From positions 2,480,001-2,544,000 of the forward strand of contig NZ_CP046600.1 in assembly GCF_018278905.1 (NCBI RefSeq): 64,000 bases of DNA. Reading direction: 5' to 3'. This DNA comes from Mycobacterium spongiae. GTDB taxonomy: Bacteria; Actinomycetota; Actinomycetes; Mycobacteriales; Mycobacteriaceae. Below the pieces are notes generated by a model. It searched no databases. It saw only the letters and a list, made by a program, of their open reading frames with translations, and was not told the origin of the DNA. This document shows positions 44,718-57,858 of the stretch, one piece after another (positions within the stretch are counted from its first letter, which is position 1; the number at the start of each line of letters is the position of its first letter). A program made the translations under genes and the position numbers.

Positions 44718-45236
44718 ATGAACAGCGAAGCGTCCAAGGCCCGAGCCGTCAGCTGGCCCGAAGTCAGCACGAACCGGGCGGGTCGCCAGGCGCGCATCGT
44801 GGCAATTCTGTCGTCGACCGAGGTGCGCAGCCAAAGCGAACTTGCGGCGCTGCTGGCCACGGAGGGCATCGAGGTCACCCAGGCCACTCTGTCGCGCGAC
44901 CTTGAGGAGATCGGTGCCGTGAAGCTGCGTGGCGCTGACGGCGGGTCGGGTGTCTACGTTGTGCCGGAGGATGGCAGCCCGGTGCGCGGGGTTTCCGGTG
45001 GTACGGACCGGATGTCGCGCCTGCTCAATGAGCTGCTGGTGTCCAGCGACGCGAGTGGGAACCTCGCTGTGTTGCGCACGCCACCGGGCGCAGCGCACTA
45101 TCTCGCGAGCGCGATCGACCGCGCCGCCCTGCCCCAGGTTGTGGGCACCATCGCCGGAGATGACACCATCCTCGTGGTTGCCCGCGAGCCGATAACCGGC
45201 GCGGAACTGGCCAGCATGTTCGAGAACACTCAGTAA
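44718..45236 (+). CDS. argR: Arginine repressor
   Basis: ArgR is the arginine-responsive repressor of the pathway. The 172-aa product has an N-terminal winged helix-turn-helix ([20 protein letters not shown], then [14 protein letters not shown]) and a C-terminal hexamerisation domain with the arginine site [16 protein letters not shown]. The first 20 residues form a short extension ([20 protein letters not shown]). ATG at 44718 follows the MIRU ribosome site. The gene is inside the operon it controls, so ArgR also limits its own synthesis through the operator before argC. Confidence 0.96.
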   Translation: MNSEASKARAVSWPEVSTNRAGRQARIVAILSSTEVRSQSELAALLATEGIEVTQATLSRDLEEIGAVKLRGADGGSGVYVVPEDGSPVRGVSGGTDRMSRLLNELLVSSDASGNLAVLRTPPGAAHYLASAIDRAALPQVVGTIAGDDTILVVAREPITGAELASMFENTQ

Positions 45237-45247
45237 GGAGTTGGTTC

Positions 45248-46444
45248 ATGTCCGAACGCGTCATTCTGGCGTACTCCGGCGGTCTGGACACCTCGGTGGC
45301 GATCAGCTGGATCGGTAGGGAGACCGGCCGCGAAGTCGTGGCGGTGGCAATCGATCTCGGCCAGGGTGGCGAGGATATGGAGGTCGTGCGTCAGCGGGCA
45401 CTGGACTGCGGTGCGGTGGAGGCTGTCGTCATTGATGCTCGCGACGAGTTCGCTGAAGGCTACTGTTTGCCGACTATCTTGAACAACGCGCTGTATATGG
45501 ACCGCTATCCGCTGGTGTCAGCGATCAGCCGGCCACTGATTGTCAAGCATCTGGTCGCGGCGGCGCGCGAGCATGGCGGCGGCATCGTTGCGCATGGGTG
45601 CACCGGCAAGGGAAACGATCAGGTCCGGTTCGAAGTCGGGTTCGCGTCGCTGGCGCCCGATCTCGAGGTGCTGGCGCCGGTCCGTGACTACGCCTGGACG
45701 CGCGAGAAGGCGATCGTGTTCGCAGAAGAGAACGCCATCCCCATTGATGTCACCAAGCGTTCGCCGTTCTCCATCGACCAGAACGTGTGGGGCCGCGCGG
45801 TGGAAACTGGGTTTCTCGAGCATCTGTGGAATGCGCCCACCAAAGACGTCTACTCCTACACCGAGGACCCCACGGTCAACTGGAACACACCCGATGAGGT
45901 GATCGTCGGTTTCGACCAAGGCGTCCCGGTGTCGATCGACGGAAACTCGGTTTCCATGTTGGGCGCCATCGAGGAACTCAATCGCCGCGCGGGTGCGCAG
46001 GGTGTCGGACGTCTCGACGTTGTCGAGGACCGGCTGGTGGGCATCAAGAGCCGCGAGATCTACGAGGCGCCGGGGGCGATGGTGCTGATCACTGCCCATA
46101 CCGAACTGGAACACGTCACCCTGGAGCGTGACCTGGGTCGGTTCAAACGTCAGACCGACCAGCGCTGGGCTGAGCTGGTGTACGACGGGCTGTGGTATTC
46201 GCCGTTGAAGGCCGCCCTGGAGAGTTTCGTCGCCAAGACTCAGCAGTACGTATCCGGTGAGGTCCGAATGGTGCTGCACGGCGGCCGCATTGCGGTCAAC
46301 GGCCGTCGGAGTGCCGAGTCGTTGTACGACTTCAACCTCGCCACCTACGACGAGGGCGACAGTTTTGACCAGTCCGCGGCCCGCGGGTTCGTCTATGTGC
46401 ACGGCATGTCGTCGAAACTAGCGGCGCGCAGGGATCTACGGTAG
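45248..46444 (+). CDS. argG: Argininosuccinate synthase
   Basis: ArgG joins citrulline and aspartate with ATP to give argininosuccinate. The 398-aa product begins with the ATP-pyrophosphatase P-loop [16 protein letters not shown] and contains the conserved [15 protein letters not shown] and [17 protein letters not shown] stretches. ATG at 45248 lies 11 bases after argR and has the ribosome site AAGGAG at a good distance. It is followed by argH after only three bases, so the two final pathway genes are co-expressed. Confidence 0.98.
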   Translation: MSERVILAYSGGLDTSVAISWIGRETGREVVAVAIDLGQGGEDMEVVRQRALDCGAVEAVVIDARDEFAEGYCLPTILNNALYMDRYPLVSAISRPLIVKHLVAAAREHGGGIVAHGCTGKGNDQVRFEVGFASLAPDLEVLAPVRDYAWTREKAIVFAEENAIPIDVTKRSPFSIDQNVWGRAVETGFLEHLWNAPTKDVYSYTEDPTVNWNTPDEVIVGFDQGVPVSIDGNSVSMLGAIEELNRRAGAQGVGRLDVVEDRLVGIKSREIYEAPGAMVLITAHTELEHVTLERDLGRFKRQTDQRWAELVYDGLWYSPLKAALESFVAKTQQYVSGEVRMVLHGGRIAVNGRRSAESLYDFNLATYDEGDSFDQSAARGFVYVHGMSSKLAARRDLR

Positions 46445-47860
<1,416 letters not shown>

Positions 47861-47949
47861 GAGGAGCAGCAGTGGAGCGGTGAAATTGCTCCAGGACGGG
47901 TGCCTCGCCTTCGGTGTTGGCGCCGACTCATGGGTCCCGGAAGAAGGCT

Positions 47950-49569
47950 ATGCGACAACACAATTGCCAGGTACTGATCGTCGGAGGCGGCCCAGTGGGG
48001 CTGATGCTGTCGATTCTGCTGTCACGGTGGGGTGTTGAGCACGTGTTGGTTGAGGCCCGCCCGGACACTTCCACTCATCCCAAGGCTCGGGGCATTTCGG
48101 CGCGGTCAATGGAGATTCTGCGCAGCGTTGGGCTCGAAGGTCAGGTCCGCGAAGCGGGCTTGCCCACTGAGCAGGTGGCGCTATATCGCGGGGCGAGTCT
48201 GGTCGACCCTGACTTCGTGCGAACCAGGTCAGCCGAGGGCCCCGATGCGCACCGACCTGCGGTCACCCCGTCGCCGGGGGTGATCTGTTCGCAGGATGCG
48301 CTCGAGGCAATCTTGGTCGTCGCGGCCCGCCAGCGGGCGGGTGACCACATGATCTGGTTCGGGCACCGTCTGAAGTCGTTGGGCCAATGCGACGACGGAG
48401 TGTTATCCGTGGTGGTGTCTGGCGGCGCAGAGCGGATCGGTTGGCAGGTCAAGTCCCGGTACGTCGTCGGCTGTGACGGCGCAGCCAGCACGATTCGGCA
48501 GCAGTGCAACATCACCATGGCCGGCCGGACGGGGCTGCGGCACTACGCAAGTGTGCGCTTTTGTGCCCCACTGGGCGCCGTGGTTGCCGATCGGGCCAGC
48601 GCGTCTTACTTTCTGACTCCACCTGCTCGTGGGGGATTTATGGCCATCGACAACGACACCCGCTGGATCTACCAGTACCCCTTCGACCCGGACACCGAAA
48701 ACCCCGCCCGTTTCGACGAGGCGCAGTGGGCAGCATTGATCCGCGCCGGTGTCGGTATCGAGGACCTCGATGTCACCGTGGTTGACACCATGGAGTGGCG
48801 GATGGATGCCTGCCTGGCCAGCACCTACCGCCGCGAGTCGGTGTTTGTGGCCGGCGACGCCGCCCATCTGACTCCGCCCACCGGGGGTCATGGCATGAAT
48901 CTGGGCATTGGCGACGTCGACAACCTCGCCTGGAAACTGGCCGCGGTGCTTCATGGCCAGGCTGGCGAACCCCTGTTGAACACCTACGAGCACGAACGTC
49001 GCCCCATTGCAGCACAGGTCATTGGGATCGCCGCCGACATCGCCACCGACAATGCCCGCTCTCGCGGGCGCTACCGCATTGATGACCGACTGCTGCTCAG
49101 CGCCACCTACGCCTCGGCAGCGATCATGCCCACCGCAACACGCGGTCTATCGCGGATTCACCCCGATGGCCAGCTGCTCGCCGCTGAGCCTGGCCGACGT
49201 CTCCCACACCTCTGGCTCACCGGCGACGAATGGCTCACCGGCGACGAAGGGCTCACCAGCGACGATCGACGCCAATCCACTCTTGACCTTCTCGGCCCTG
49301 GCTTCACCCTGCTGCACGGTCCAGCGGCCGCCGAGCATTGGCGAGATGAGGCCATCAACGCACGACAAGCAGGCCTTTCGGTCACTGCCCGCACGTGGTC
49401 TGCTCCGGTGCCGTCCCCGACGCACCGTTCGGCGTTCGAGGACATGCTCTCACTGCCGAAGACGACGGCACTGCTGGTCCGACCCGACGGCCACATCGCC
49501 TGGCGTGCCGATACGACGTCTCCCAGAGGCACCTTGACCGCCGTTCTCAACACGCTGCTAGCCCGCTAG
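47950..49569 (+). CDS. FAD-dependent aromatic-type monooxygenase
   Basis: A class A flavoprotein monooxygenase of 539 aa, of the type that hydroxylates phenols and aromatic polyketides using NAD(P)H. It has the FAD-binding GxGxxG in VLIVGGGPVGLMLSILLSRW, the DG motif in YVVGCDGAASTIRQ and the GD motif in VAGDAAHLTPPTGGHGMNLG. The C-terminal 130 residues, after an 18-base tandem repeat, would be the thioredoxin-like domain of such enzymes. ATG at 47950 is preceded by GGAAGAAGG; GTG at 47914 is possible. It lies between argH and pks10 on the same strand, so a tailoring role on the Pks10 product is a reasonable inference. I know of no counterpart in this slot in M. tuberculosis. Confidence 0.88.
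   Translation: MRQHNCQVLIVGGGPVGLMLSILLSRWGVEHVLVEARPDTSTHPKARGISARSMEILRSVGLEGQVREAGLPTEQVALYRGASLVDPDFVRTRSAEGPDAHRPAVTPSPGVICSQDALEAILVVAARQRAGDHMIWFGHRLKSLGQCDDGVLSVVVSGGAERIGWQVKSRYVVGCDGAASTIRQQCNITMAGRTGLRHYASVRFCAPLGAVVADRASASYFLTPPARGGFMAIDNDTRWIYQYPFDPDTENPARFDEAQWAALIRAGVGIEDLDVTVVDTMEWRMDACLASTYRRESVFVAGDAAHLTPPTGGHGMNLGIGDVDNLAWKLAAVLHGQAGEPLLNTYEHERRPIAAQVIGIAADIATDNARSRGRYRIDDRLLLSATYASAAIMPTATRGLSRIHPDGQLLAAEPGRRLPHLWLTGDEWLTGDEGLTSDDRRQSTLDLLGPGFTLLHGPAAAEHWRDEAINARQAGLSVTARTWSAPVPSPTHRSAFEDMLSLPKTTALLVRPDGHIAWRADTTSPRGTLTAVLNTLLAR
49213..49266 (+). repeat. Three 18-base tandem repeats in monooxygenase gene
   Basis: TGGCTCACCGGCGACGAA is present twice exactly (49213-49230, 49231-49248) and once with changes (49249-49266). 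It encodes WLTGDE, WLTGDE, GLTSDD at the boundary between the flavin domain and the C-terminal domain. The unit keeps frame, so the hinge can vary in length. Confidence 0.92.
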
Positions 49570-50203
49570 CACGCTCTGAATCCGATGCCCACCTGAGGAG
49601 AATCGGCCTAGCACTTCCCGAATTGCCCGCCACCGGCCAGCAACCCTGCCAAATCGGAACGACACATCAACGACTCTCATTGGCTGTGGACCAGTTTTTC
49701 GGCCGGCTCGGCCGCCTGGGGGAAATGAGGCTAGCAAGGCTTGGCGGGGCGTCTGCGATAGCGAAATCCCTGGACGGCGAGCCGCAGCTGACAGGCCCAA
49801 TCTGCAGGCATTGATCGTGATCGCGTTTCAGCACTGACGTCGTCGCTCGCTAATCCACGCGGCTCACCCGTCGCAGTATCGGAGGCGCGGTCGTCCGGCC
49901 GCCGCGTCCTTAGGGCTTCTGTTGCGGGGCAATAGGTTTGATGTGTCACCGCGGTTGTGGCGGCCGAGTGTCCGTCGGCGTGACGGACCAACGCCGGGGA
50001 TTCGAGCGAAAAGCCAGTACCGGAGCCGTCATCGACTTACGATTTTAACGGGTGCGCAATCCGCCAGATGGACACGCACCTGTGCTGAACGTCACATAAT
50101 CAAATTTGCAAGTAACTGCTGGTCAGCTAGACTTTGAGGTCAAAGCGATCCGGTTGAACTGTTTGGCCGTGATATTCGTGTCCAGAGGGTGGGACCAAGA
50201 CCA
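49570..50203 (+). promoter_or_regulatory. Long gap before pks10, with promoter
   Basis: This 634-base gap has no reading frame I trust; short open frames in it lack recognisable protein character. A small hairpin (GTCCGTC 49970-49976 with GACGGAC 49982-49988) lies in the middle. The AT-rich end holds a good promoter for pks10: TTTGCA at 50105-50110, exactly 17 bases, TAGACT at 50128-50133. This places the transcription start near 50140 and suggests that pks10 is expressed independently of argH and the monooxygenase. Confidence 0.6.
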
Positions 50204-51274
50204 ATGAGCGTCATTGCAGGCGTATCCGGGGTGTTGCCGCCCTTTCGCTATTCCCAGAAGGAACTCACCGATACCTTTCTGAGCATCCCGGATTTCGCGG
50301 GCTACGAGGACATCGTTCGCCAGCTACACGCCAGTGCCAAAGTCGACAGTCGCCACGTTGTCATGCCGCTGGAGAATTACCTGAAGTTGAACGACTTCGG
50401 CGAGGCAAACGAGATTTTCCTCGAGAAAGCCACCGATCTTGGTGTTGAGGCCTTGACGGGCGCGCTTGACGAGGCAGGGCTGCAACCCGAAGACCTCGAC
50501 ATGCTCATCACGACCACGGTCACCGGCCTCGCGGTGCCATCGCTGGATGCCCGGATCGCCGGGCGGCTGGGGCTGCGCTCCGACCTGCGCCGGGTGCCGC
50601 TGTTCGGCCTGGGCTGTGTGGCCGGAGCGGCCGGGGTGGCCCGCCTGCACGACTATTTGCGAGGTGCCCCCGACGGCGTTGCCGCCCTGATCGCGGTGGA
50701 GCTCTGCTCCCTCACCTACCCGGGGTACAAGCCCTCGCTAGCCGGTTTGGTCGGGAGCGCACTCTTTGCTGACGGGGCCGGCGCGGTGGTGGCCGTCGGC
50801 GAACGTCGCGCTGACCAGGACCGGGAAATCCGTGCCAGTGGGCCCACCATCATCGATTCGCGGAGCACTCTCTACCCCGATTCATTGCGCACCATGGGCT
50901 ATGACATCGGGTCTGCAGGGTTCGAGCTGGTTCTCTCGAAAGACCTGGCCGAGACCATCGAGCAATACCTCGGCAACGACGTCAGCGCTTTCCTGGCCGA
51001 GCACGGCTTGAGCACGACCGATATCGGCGCCTGGGTAAGCCATCCCGGTGGCCCCAAGGTCATCAATGCCATCACCGAAACTCTTGACCTGCCACCAGAC
51101 GCACTCGAGCTGACCTGGCGGTCCCTCGGCGAGATCGGCAACCTCTCGTCAGCGTCGGTGCTGCACGTGCTGCGTGACACCATCGCCAAACCGCCGCCCA
51201 GCGAAAGCCCGGGGTTGATGCTCGCCATGGGCCCCGGATTCTGTTCCGAACTCGTGCTGCTGCGTTGGCACTGA
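50204..51274 (+). CDS. pks10: Type III polyketide synthase (Pks10)
   Basis: A chalcone-synthase-fold enzyme of 356 aa that extends an acyl-CoA starter with malonyl-CoA and cyclises the product. The catalytic triad is visible: Cys in [16 protein letters not shown], His in [13 protein letters not shown] and Asn in [14 protein letters not shown]; the C-terminal [19 protein letters not shown] is family-typical. It is clearly the M. tuberculosis Pks10 (Rv1660) orthologue, a gene genetically linked to phthiocerol dimycocerosate production. ATG at 50204 ([17 protein letters not shown]) matches the family start; GTG at 50189 adds five residues. The FAD monooxygenase lies upstream and pks7 150 bases downstream. 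Confidence 0.95.
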   Translation: MSVIAGVSGVLPPFRYSQKELTDTFLSIPDFAGYEDIVRQLHASAKVDSRHVVMPLENYLKLNDFGEANEIFLEKATDLGVEALTGALDEAGLQPEDLDMLITTTVTGLAVPSLDARIAGRLGLRSDLRRVPLFGLGCVAGAAGVARLHDYLRGAPDGVAALIAVELCSLTYPGYKPSLAGLVGSALFADGAGAVVAVGERRADQDREIRASGPTIIDSRSTLYPDSLRTMGYDIGSAGFELVLSKDLAETIEQYLGNDVSAFLAEHGLSTTDIGAWVSHPGGPKVINAITETLDLPPDALELTWRSLGEIGNLSSASVLHVLRDTIAKPPPSESPGLMLAMGPGFCSELVLLRWH

Positions 51275-51423
51275 TACGTCGTGAACCATTTCTCGTGCCC
51301 CGGGACATCGCTTATTGGGCCTTGAGGACGTGAGGGCGATGGGACGAGACGAGCTTCGGCGGGGTTCCACACGCTGTTGGGCTCTCATGCTGACCCGTTC
51401 GTCTGAGTAGCAGGTGAGACCGG

Positions 51424-54400
51424 ATGGACAGCAGTCGAGACGAGCTCATCAAGGCCCTGCGGGCCTCGCTCAAAGAAAACGAGCGACTCAAGCGAGAAAA
51501 TCGCGACTATCTGGCTCATATCAGCGACCAGAACAGCGAACCGATCGCGGTGGTGGGGATGGGTTGCCGCTATCCCGGTGGGGCAGACACGCCGGAAGCG
51601 CTCTGGCAGATCGTGGCCGACGGCCGCGATGTGGTGTCGGAATTTCCCAGCGACCGCGGCTGGAACCTGGAGGGGCTGTGTGACCCGGATCCGGATGCCG
51701 TGGGCAAGTCGTACACGAACTCCGGCGGGTTCTTGGCAGGCGTGGCCGACTTCGACGCGGAATTCTTCGGAATCGCTCCCAGCGAGGCGCTGGCGATGGA
51801 TCCACAGCAGCGGCTGTTGCTCGAGGTGTCGTGGGAAGCGTTGGAGCGCGCGGGGATTGACCCGACTACGTTGCGTGGTTCGGCGACAGGCGTGTTCGCC
51901 GGGATATTCCACGGTTCCTACGGGGGCCAGGGCAGGGTGCCCGGCGACCTCGAGAGGTACGGGCTCCGCGGCTCGACGTTGAGTGTGGCATCGGGCCGGG
52001 TCGCCTACGTGCTGGGCCTGGAAGGCCCAGCGGTGTCGGTGGATACGGCGTGTTCGTCGTCTTTGGTGGCGTTGCACTTGGCGGCGCGGTCGTTGCGGAC
52101 GAGGGAATGCGCCCTGGCGATCGTAGGCGGCGTGACCGTGATGGCCACCCCCGCGATGTTCATCGAATTCAGCCGGCAGCGTGCACTGGCCGCCGACGGG
52201 CGCTGCAAGGCATATGCCGGTGCGGCCAACGGGACAGGTTTCTCTGAGGGCGCGGGGGCGTTGGTGGTGGAACGGCTCTCTGATGCCCGGCGTTTGGGAC
52301 ATCCGGTGTTGGCGGTGGTGCGGGGGTCGGCGGTCAACCAGGATGGCGCGTCCAATGGGCTGGCGACGCCGAACGGTCCCTCGCAGCAGCGGGTGATTCG
52401 GGCCGCGTTGGCCGATGCGCGGCTCAGTGTGACCGACGTGGATCTGGTCGAGGGGCATGGAACGGGCACCACGTTGGGTGACCCCATTGAGGCGCAGGCG
52501 ATTCTGGCGACCTATGGACAGGATCGTCTTCCCGGTCGGCCATTGTGGCTGGGGTCGATCAAGTCGAACATGGGGCATACGTCGGCTGCCGCTGGCGTGG
52601 CAGGCGTGATGAAGATGGTCCTGGCAATGCAGCACGGGGTGATGCCGAAGACGCTGCATGTGGATGCGCCTACGCCGCACGTGGACTGGTCGGCCGGTGC
52701 GGTGTCGCTGCTGACTGAATCGCGAGTCTGGCCGGATGACGAACGGCCGCGTCGCGCGGGAGTGTCGTCATTCGGCATCAGTGGGACCAACGCCCATGTG
52801 ATCGTGGAACGGGCACCCGGGCAACCTCCCGAAGCAGTGGAATGCGTTGCTCCTCAAGGGGGTAACGATCCTGCGGTGGCCGTTGCGTGGGTGGTGTCGG
52901 CCCGATCGGCGCCGGCGTTGATCAATCAGGCGCAGCGCCTATTGACCTGGGTGGATGAGCGTCCGGAGCTCGGTGTTGCGGATGTGGGTTGGTCACTAGT
53001 GAACACCCGCTCGTTGTTTGAGCACCGGGCGGTGGTGGTGGGCGGCAATCGCGCAGAACTCCTCGAAGGATTGTCGGGGTTGGCCGGTGGTGACCCTGGT
53101 GCGAATGTGGTGGTAGGGCGCGCCCGCCCAGTGGGCAAGACCGTATTGGTGTTTCCGGGTCAAGGCTCGCAGTGGATGGAAATGGGAGCGCAACTGCTCG
53201 ACACCTGCCCTCCGTTCGCCGACCAGATGCATCGATGCGACAAGGCGCTCGGTGCGCACGTGGAGTGGTCATTGATCGACGTGGTGCGGGGGGCGACGGG
53301 AGCACCGGGCCTGGATCGGGTCGATGTCGTGCAACCAGCTCTGTGGGCCATGATGGTGTCGTTGGCCGGACTATGGCGTTCGATCGGGGTGGTTCCCGAT
53401 GCGGTGATCGGCCATTCCCAGGGTGAGATCGCGGCGGCCTATGTAGCGGGGGCGTTGACACTGGAGGATGCTGCGCGGGTAGTGGCGCTGCGTAGCCGGT
53501 TGTTGGTGCGACTGTCTGGCGCGGGCGGGATGGCGTCGTTGGCGTGTGGGAGGACGCAGGCGGAGGAACTGCTGGCTCCGTGGGGTGACCGCCTGAGTAT
53601 CGCTGCAATCAACGGTGTTTCAGCAGTAGCCGTTGCCGGCGACGTGGACGCACTCGCGGAGCTGATACAGCGATGCGAGGCATCCGACGTTCGTATCCGG
53701 CGGATCGATGTCGACTACGCGTCACATTCGGCTCACGTTGACGGGATCCAGGCAGACCTGGCCGACGCGCTGGCCGGCATCGCGCCGCGTTCGGCGGATG
53801 TTGCCTTCTTCTCGACGGTCACCGGCGAACTTATGGATACCGTCGATCTGGACAGCGACTATTGGTATCGCGGTATTCGTCAGACAGTGCAGTTCGAACG
53901 CGCGGTACGTAGCGCCGCCGACGGCGGCTACAACGTGTTCATCGAATCCAGTCCCCATCCGGTGCTGGTTGCCGGCATCGAAGAAACGTTGGCAACCGTG
54001 GCCGACCAGAACAGTGCCGGCGAAGCGATTGTCGTCCCGTCGCTAGGTCGCGGCGACGGTGGCCTCGACCGATTCTGGCTATCGGCCGGACAGGCCCATG
54101 TTGCTGGTGTGAAGGTGGATTGGCGCGCCAGCTACGACGGATTGGACGGCCAGCGGGCGCAGTTGCCGACGTATGGCTTTGCGCGGCGGCGGTTCTGGCT
54201 GGCAGAGGCGGGGGCTGGGCCAGCGCATGTGGGTGGTTTGGGATTGCTCGGAGCTGAGCATGGCCTGTTGGGTGCCGTGGTGGAGAGGCCCGACTCCGGC
54301 GGGGTGGTGCTTACGGGTCGGCTGTCGGTGACTGCCGAGCCGTGGCTAGCCGATCATGCGGTGGCTGGGACCGTGTTGTTTCCGGGCGCGGGGTTTGTGG

Positions 54401-57400
54401 AACTAGCTATCCGGGCAGGCGATGAGGTCGGTTGCCCGGTAGTGGAGGAGTTGACGCTGTCGACTCCGTTGCTGTTGCCCGCTAGCGGTGGGGTGCGGGT
54501 GCAGGTGCTGGTGGGTGCCGTTGGTGAAGCCGGGCGTCGGGCGGTATCGGTGTATTCGCTGCCCGACCAATCGGATTCGGAATGGGCGTTGCATGCCGAG
54601 GGCATGTTGGGGGTTGGGGCGTTCGCTCCGGACGCGGACTTGTCCGTATGGCCACCGGCCGGAGCCTCGGTCGTGGACGTGGGTAACGCCTATGAGCGAC
54701 TGGCTGCTCTTGGTTATGACTATGGTCCGGCGTTTCAAGGCCTGCGGCAGCTGTGGCAGCGGGGAACTGAGATCTTCGCCGAAGTTGTTCTCGCCCACGA
54801 TGCTGGGTTGACGGTCGGCGGGTTTGGGATACACCCGACCCTGCTGGACGCGACGTTGCACGCGTTCGGGCTGGCCACCGATCAGTCTCGCACGGTCTTG
54901 CCCTTCTCCTGGCAAGGGGTGTCACTGCATGCGGCGGGGGCGTCGCATGTTCGGGCGAAGATAGCACCAGCCGGTGCCGCGTCCATGTCGCTGGAGCTAG
55001 CGGATTCGGTGGGTTTGCCGGTCCTGTCCGTGCGGGAACTGGTGTTTCGTCCGGTGTCTGGGGAGACGTTGTCTCTTGCGGCGGCTCCAGCTGCCGGTGG
55101 CGAGCTGTTGGAGGTGGTCTGGTCGGCCGTGCCGTTGGCGGACGCTGTTGGTGGCGCTAGCCAGGATGTCGTGCTGTGGGAGGTGAATTCGCACGTCGAC
55201 AGCGGTGTCGGCACGCTCGGGTCGGTGTATGCGGCTGCTCATGCGGTATTGGGCCGGGTGCAGACCTGGACTTCCGGTGATGAGTCAGGTCCGTTGGCTG
55301 TCTTGACGCACGGGGCCGTGGGGGTGGCCGGTGAGGACGTCTGGGATTTGGCTGGCGCGGCGGTATGGGGGTTGGTGCGCTCGGCGCAGGCTGAGCATCC
55401 CGGCCGGATTGTGTTGGTCGATTCCGATGGTTCGGTGGATCTTCGTGCGGCGGTTGGTTGCGGTGAGCCGCAATTGGCGGTGCGGCAGGGTGTCGTCTAC
55501 CGCGCCCGGCTGAAGCCGGCACGCCCCCAGACGCTACTTCGGCTGCCTGAGGGGGATTCTGGGTGGCGTTTGGTCACCGGCGGTGGGGGAACTTTTGAGG
55601 ATGTGCTGGTGGGTCCCTGTGTGCGGGCAGAGCTGGCCGCCGGCGAGGTGCGGGTGGCGGTGGCCGCGGTAGGGGTGAACTTCCGGGACGTGCTGGTGGC
55701 GTTGGGGATGTATCCCGGTGGTGGCGAGTTGGGGGTTGAGGGTGCAGGTGTGGTCGTCGAGGTCGGGTCAGGGGTTGAGGGGCTTGCGGTCGGCGATACC
55801 GTGATGGGTTTGCTCGGGGTGGTCGGTCCCGAAGCAGTAGTGGATGCCCGGCTGGTTACCGATGTCCCAGCAGGGTGGTCGCTGGTGGCAGCTGCCGGCG
55901 TGCCCGTGGCGTTCTTGACAGCCTTGTATGGGTTGTCGGTTCTCGGGCACGCCCGGGCTGGCCAGCGAGTATTGGTGCATACCGCTACGGGTGGGGTGGG
56001 CATGGCCGCGGTGCAGCTGGCGCGGCACTGGGGGCTGGAGGTTTTCGTCACTGCCAGCCGAGGCAAGTGGGATACGTTGCGCACTATGGGCTTTGACGAT
56101 GCCCATATTGGCGATTCGCGGTCACCGGCGTTCGCGGAGAGATTTCTCGCGGCCACCCAGGGGGCGGGAGTCGACGTGGTGCTCAACTCACTGGCCGGCG
56201 AGCTCGTCGATGCGTCGTTGCGGTTGTTGCCCCGGGGCGGGCGTTTCATCGAGATGGGCAAGACCGATGTGCGTCATCCCCAGGAAATTGCCGAGAGCTA
56301 TCCGGGCGTCGAGTATCGGGCGTTTGACCTGGTCGAGGCCGGCCCGGACCGAATCGCGGCGATGCTTTCGGAGTTGGTGGAGTTGTTCGCGGCCGGGGCG
56401 CTGGAGCCGTTGCCGGCCAAGACTTTTGATGTGCGGAATGCGCGGCAGGCCTACCGCTTTGTCAGCCAGGCCCGCCATCTGGGCAAAGTGGTGCTCACGC
56501 TGCCTGACGACCGTGGCGAACAGCTGGACAGTGAGTTGTCGCAGGGCACAGTAGTGATCACCGGCGGTACCGGGATGGCCGGTGCGGCCCTGGCGCACCA
56601 CGTCGTGACCCGCTATGGGGTGGCCAATGTGGTGCTCGCTAGCCGTTCCGGTGCGAATGCCCCGGGTATCGGGGAGCTTCGGGATCGGTTGCACGGTGCC
56701 GGGGCACAGGTCTCGGTGGTGGCGTGTGACGTGGCTGATCGTGGTGAGGTGGCGGCGCTTATCGGCCAGGTGCCGGCTGCGCATCCGCTGCGGGCGGTGA
56801 TTCACGCAGCGGGCGTGCTCGATGATGGGCTCATCGATTCATTGACGCCGGATCGCGTGGATGCGGTGCTACGAGCCAAGGTCGACGGCGCGTGGAATCT
56901 CCACGAGCTGACCAGGGATCTCGAGTTGCCGGCGTTTGTGGTGTTTTCTTCGATGGCCGGGACATTGGGCACCCCGGGTCAGGGCAACTACGCGGCCGCC
57001 AACAGTTTCCTCGACGGACTGGTCCGCCAGCGGCGAGCGCACGGGTTGCCGGGATTGTCGCTCGCCTGGGGATTGTGGGACCAGGCCAGCGCGATGACGC
57101 AACACCTCGGGGGGCGCGATCGGGCGCGTATGAGCCGCTTTGGGCTGGCGCCACTATCCACCGAACAGGCCCTAGCGCTGTTCGACCGCGCCCTGGCGGA
57201 TCAGCGGACCGTGGTGGTGGCCACCCGTGTTAATGCGGCCGCCGTTGCCGACAGCGGCGCTGCGCTACCGCCATTGCTCAGCGAATTGGCTCCGCATCCC
57301 ACGCGACGCGTCATCGGCAGCACCGACACCGAGGTCTCCACGACCAACCTCGCCGCACGACTCCTTGGCCTCAGCCCCGAGGACCGGCACCGTGAACTCA

Positions 57401-57840
57401 CCAACGTAGTATGCAGCAACGCGGCCACGGTCCTGGGCCGCACCAGCACCGCAGATATCAACGCCCACAGCGCTTTCCAAGACCTCGGGTTCGACTCGCT
57501 GACGGCTGTCGAATTGCGCAATCGGCTCAAGACCGCAACCGGGCTAACCCTCTCGCCGACGCTGGTTTTCGACTACCCGAATCCCACTGCCCTAGCCGAG
57601 CACCTCGGCATCCGGCTGGCCACGAGCGCCGATAGACCAAATCCGCTCGCCCGGTTTGACGACCTCGCCGGAGAACTCGACACGCTAGTCCAGCAAACTG
57701 ATTGGACTGCGGCGGACAAGACCCACCTCACCACCAGACTCCACACCCTGATGGCGATTCTCACCTCGGACGACGAGGACATCGCGACCGCAACCGAAAG
57801 CCAGCTCTTCGCCATCATCGACAAAGAACTCGGACCCTAG
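51424..57840 (+). CDS. pks7: Reducing type I polyketide synthase (Pks7)
   Basis: A 2138-aa fully reducing PKS module, KS-AT-DH-ER-KR-ACP. An N-terminal coiled coil ([20 protein letters not shown]) is a docking element. KS: Cys210 in DTACSSS, EGHGTGT and KSNMGH His residues. AT: Ser665 in GHSQGE and YASH at 765, the methylmalonyl-type pair. DH: His978 in [23 protein letters not shown] near 1523. KR: GGTGMAG and Tyr1856 in [12 protein letters not shown]: Ser2025 in [17 protein letters not shown]-terminal tail of about 60 helical residues follows. The module should add a methyl-branched, fully reduced unit. Pks7 of M. tuberculosis has been linked to cell-envelope lipid synthesis. There is no thioesterase; pks8 starts 18 bases later. 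Confidence 0.96.
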   Translation: MDSSRDELIKALRASLKENERLKRENRDYLAHISDQNSEPIAVVGMGCRYPGGADTPEALWQIVADGRDVVSEFPSDRGWNLEGLCDPDPDAVGKSYTNSGGFLAGVADFDAEFFGIAPSEALAMDPQQRLLLEVSWEALERAGIDPTTLRGSATGVFAGIFHGSYGGQGRVPGDLERYGLRGSTLSVASGRVAYVLGLEGPAVSVDTACSSSLVALHLAARSLRTRECALAIVGGVTVMATPAMFIEFSRQRALAADGRCKAYAGAANGTGFSEGAGALVVERLSDARRLGHPVLAVVRGSAVNQDGASNGLATPNGPSQQRVIRAALADARLSVTDVDLVEGHGTGTTLGDPIEAQAILATYGQDRLPGRPLWLGSIKSNMGHTSAAAGVAGVMKMVLAMQHGVMPKTLHVDAPTPHVDWSAGAVSLLTESRVWPDDERPRRAGVSSFGISGTNAHVIVERAPGQPPEAVECVAPQGGNDPAVAVAWVVSARSAPALINQAQRLLTWVDERPELGVADVGWSLVNTRSLFEHRAVVVGGNRAELLEGLSGLAGGDPGANVVVGRARPVGKTVLVFPGQGSQWMEMGAQLLDTCPPFADQMHRCDKALGAHVEWSLIDVVRGATGAPGLDRVDVVQPALWAMMVSLAGLWRSIGVVPDAVIGHSQGEIAAAYVAGALTLEDAARVVALRSRLLVRLSGAGGMASLACGRTQAEELLAPWGDRLSIAAINGVSAVAVAGDVDALAELIQRCEASDVRIRRIDVDYASHSAHVDGIQADLADALAGIAPRSADVAFFSTVTGELMDTVDLDSDYWYRGIRQTVQFERAVRSAADGGYNVFIESSPHPVLVAGIEETLATVADQNSAGEAIVVPSLGRGDGGLDRFWLSAGQAHVAGVKVDWRASYDGLDGQRAQLPTYGFARRRFWLAEAGAGPAHVGGLGLLGAEHGLLGAVVERPDSGGVVLTGRLSVTAEPWLADHAVAGTVLFPGAGFVELAIRAGDEVGCPVVEELTLSTPLLLPASGGVRVQVLVGAVGEAGRRAVSVYSLPDQSDSEWALHAEGMLGVGAFAPDADLSVWPPAGASVVDVGNAYERLAALGYDYGPAFQGLRQLWQRGTEIFAEVVLAHDAGLTVGGFGIHPTLLDATLHAFGLATDQSRTVLPFSWQGVSLHAAGASHVRAKIAPAGAASMSLELADSVGLPVLSVRELVFRPVSGETLSLAAAPAAGGELLEVVWSAVPLADAVGGASQDVVLWEVNSHVDSGVGTLGSVYAAAHAVLGRVQTWTSGDESGPLAVLTHGAVGVAGEDVWDLAGAAVWGLVRSAQAEHPGRIVLVDSDGSVDLRAAVGCGEPQLAVRQGVVYRARLKPARPQTLLRLPEGDSGWRLVTGGGGTFEDVLVGPCVRAELAAGEVRVAVAAVGVNFRDVLVALGMYPGGGELGVEGAGVVVEVGSGVEGLAVGDTVMGLLGVVGPEAVVDARLVTDVPAGWSLVAAAGVPVAFLTALYGLSVLGHARAGQRVLVHTATGGVGMAAVQLARHWGLEVFVTASRGKWDTLRTMGFDDAHIGDSRSPAFAERFLAATQGAGVDVVLNSLAGELVDASLRLLPRGGRFIEMGKTDVRHPQEIAESYPGVEYRAFDLVEAGPDRIAAMLSELVELFAAGALEPLPAKTFDVRNARQAYRFVSQARHLGKVVLTLPDDRGEQLDSELSQGTVVITGGTGMAGAALAHHVVTRYGVANVVLASRSGANAPGIGELRDRLHGAGAQVSVVACDVADRGEVAALIGQVPAAHPLRAVIHAAGVLDDGLIDSLTPDRVDAVLRAKVDGAWNLHELTRDLELPAFVVFSSMAGTLGTPGQGNYAAANSFLDGLVRQRRAHGLPGLSLAWGLWDQASAMTQHLGGRDRARMSRFGLAPLSTEQALALFDRALADQRTVVVATRVNAAAVADSGAALPPLLSELAPHPTRRVIGSTDTEVSTTNLAARLLGLSPEDRHRELTNVVCSNAATVLGRTSTADINAHSAFQDLGFDSLTAVELRNRLKTATGLTLSPTLVFDYPNPTALAEHLGIRLATSADRPNPLARFDDLAGELDTLVQQTDWTAADKTHLTTRLHTLMAILTSDDEDIATATESQLFAIIDKELGP

Positions 57841-57858
57841 GGAATCCAGCAAGGAGTG

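Noticed and set aside
49570..50203. Remnant gene or insertion sequence in the gap before pks10
   Set aside because: No transposase fragment, inverted terminal repeats or recognisable protein fragment could be read in any frame.
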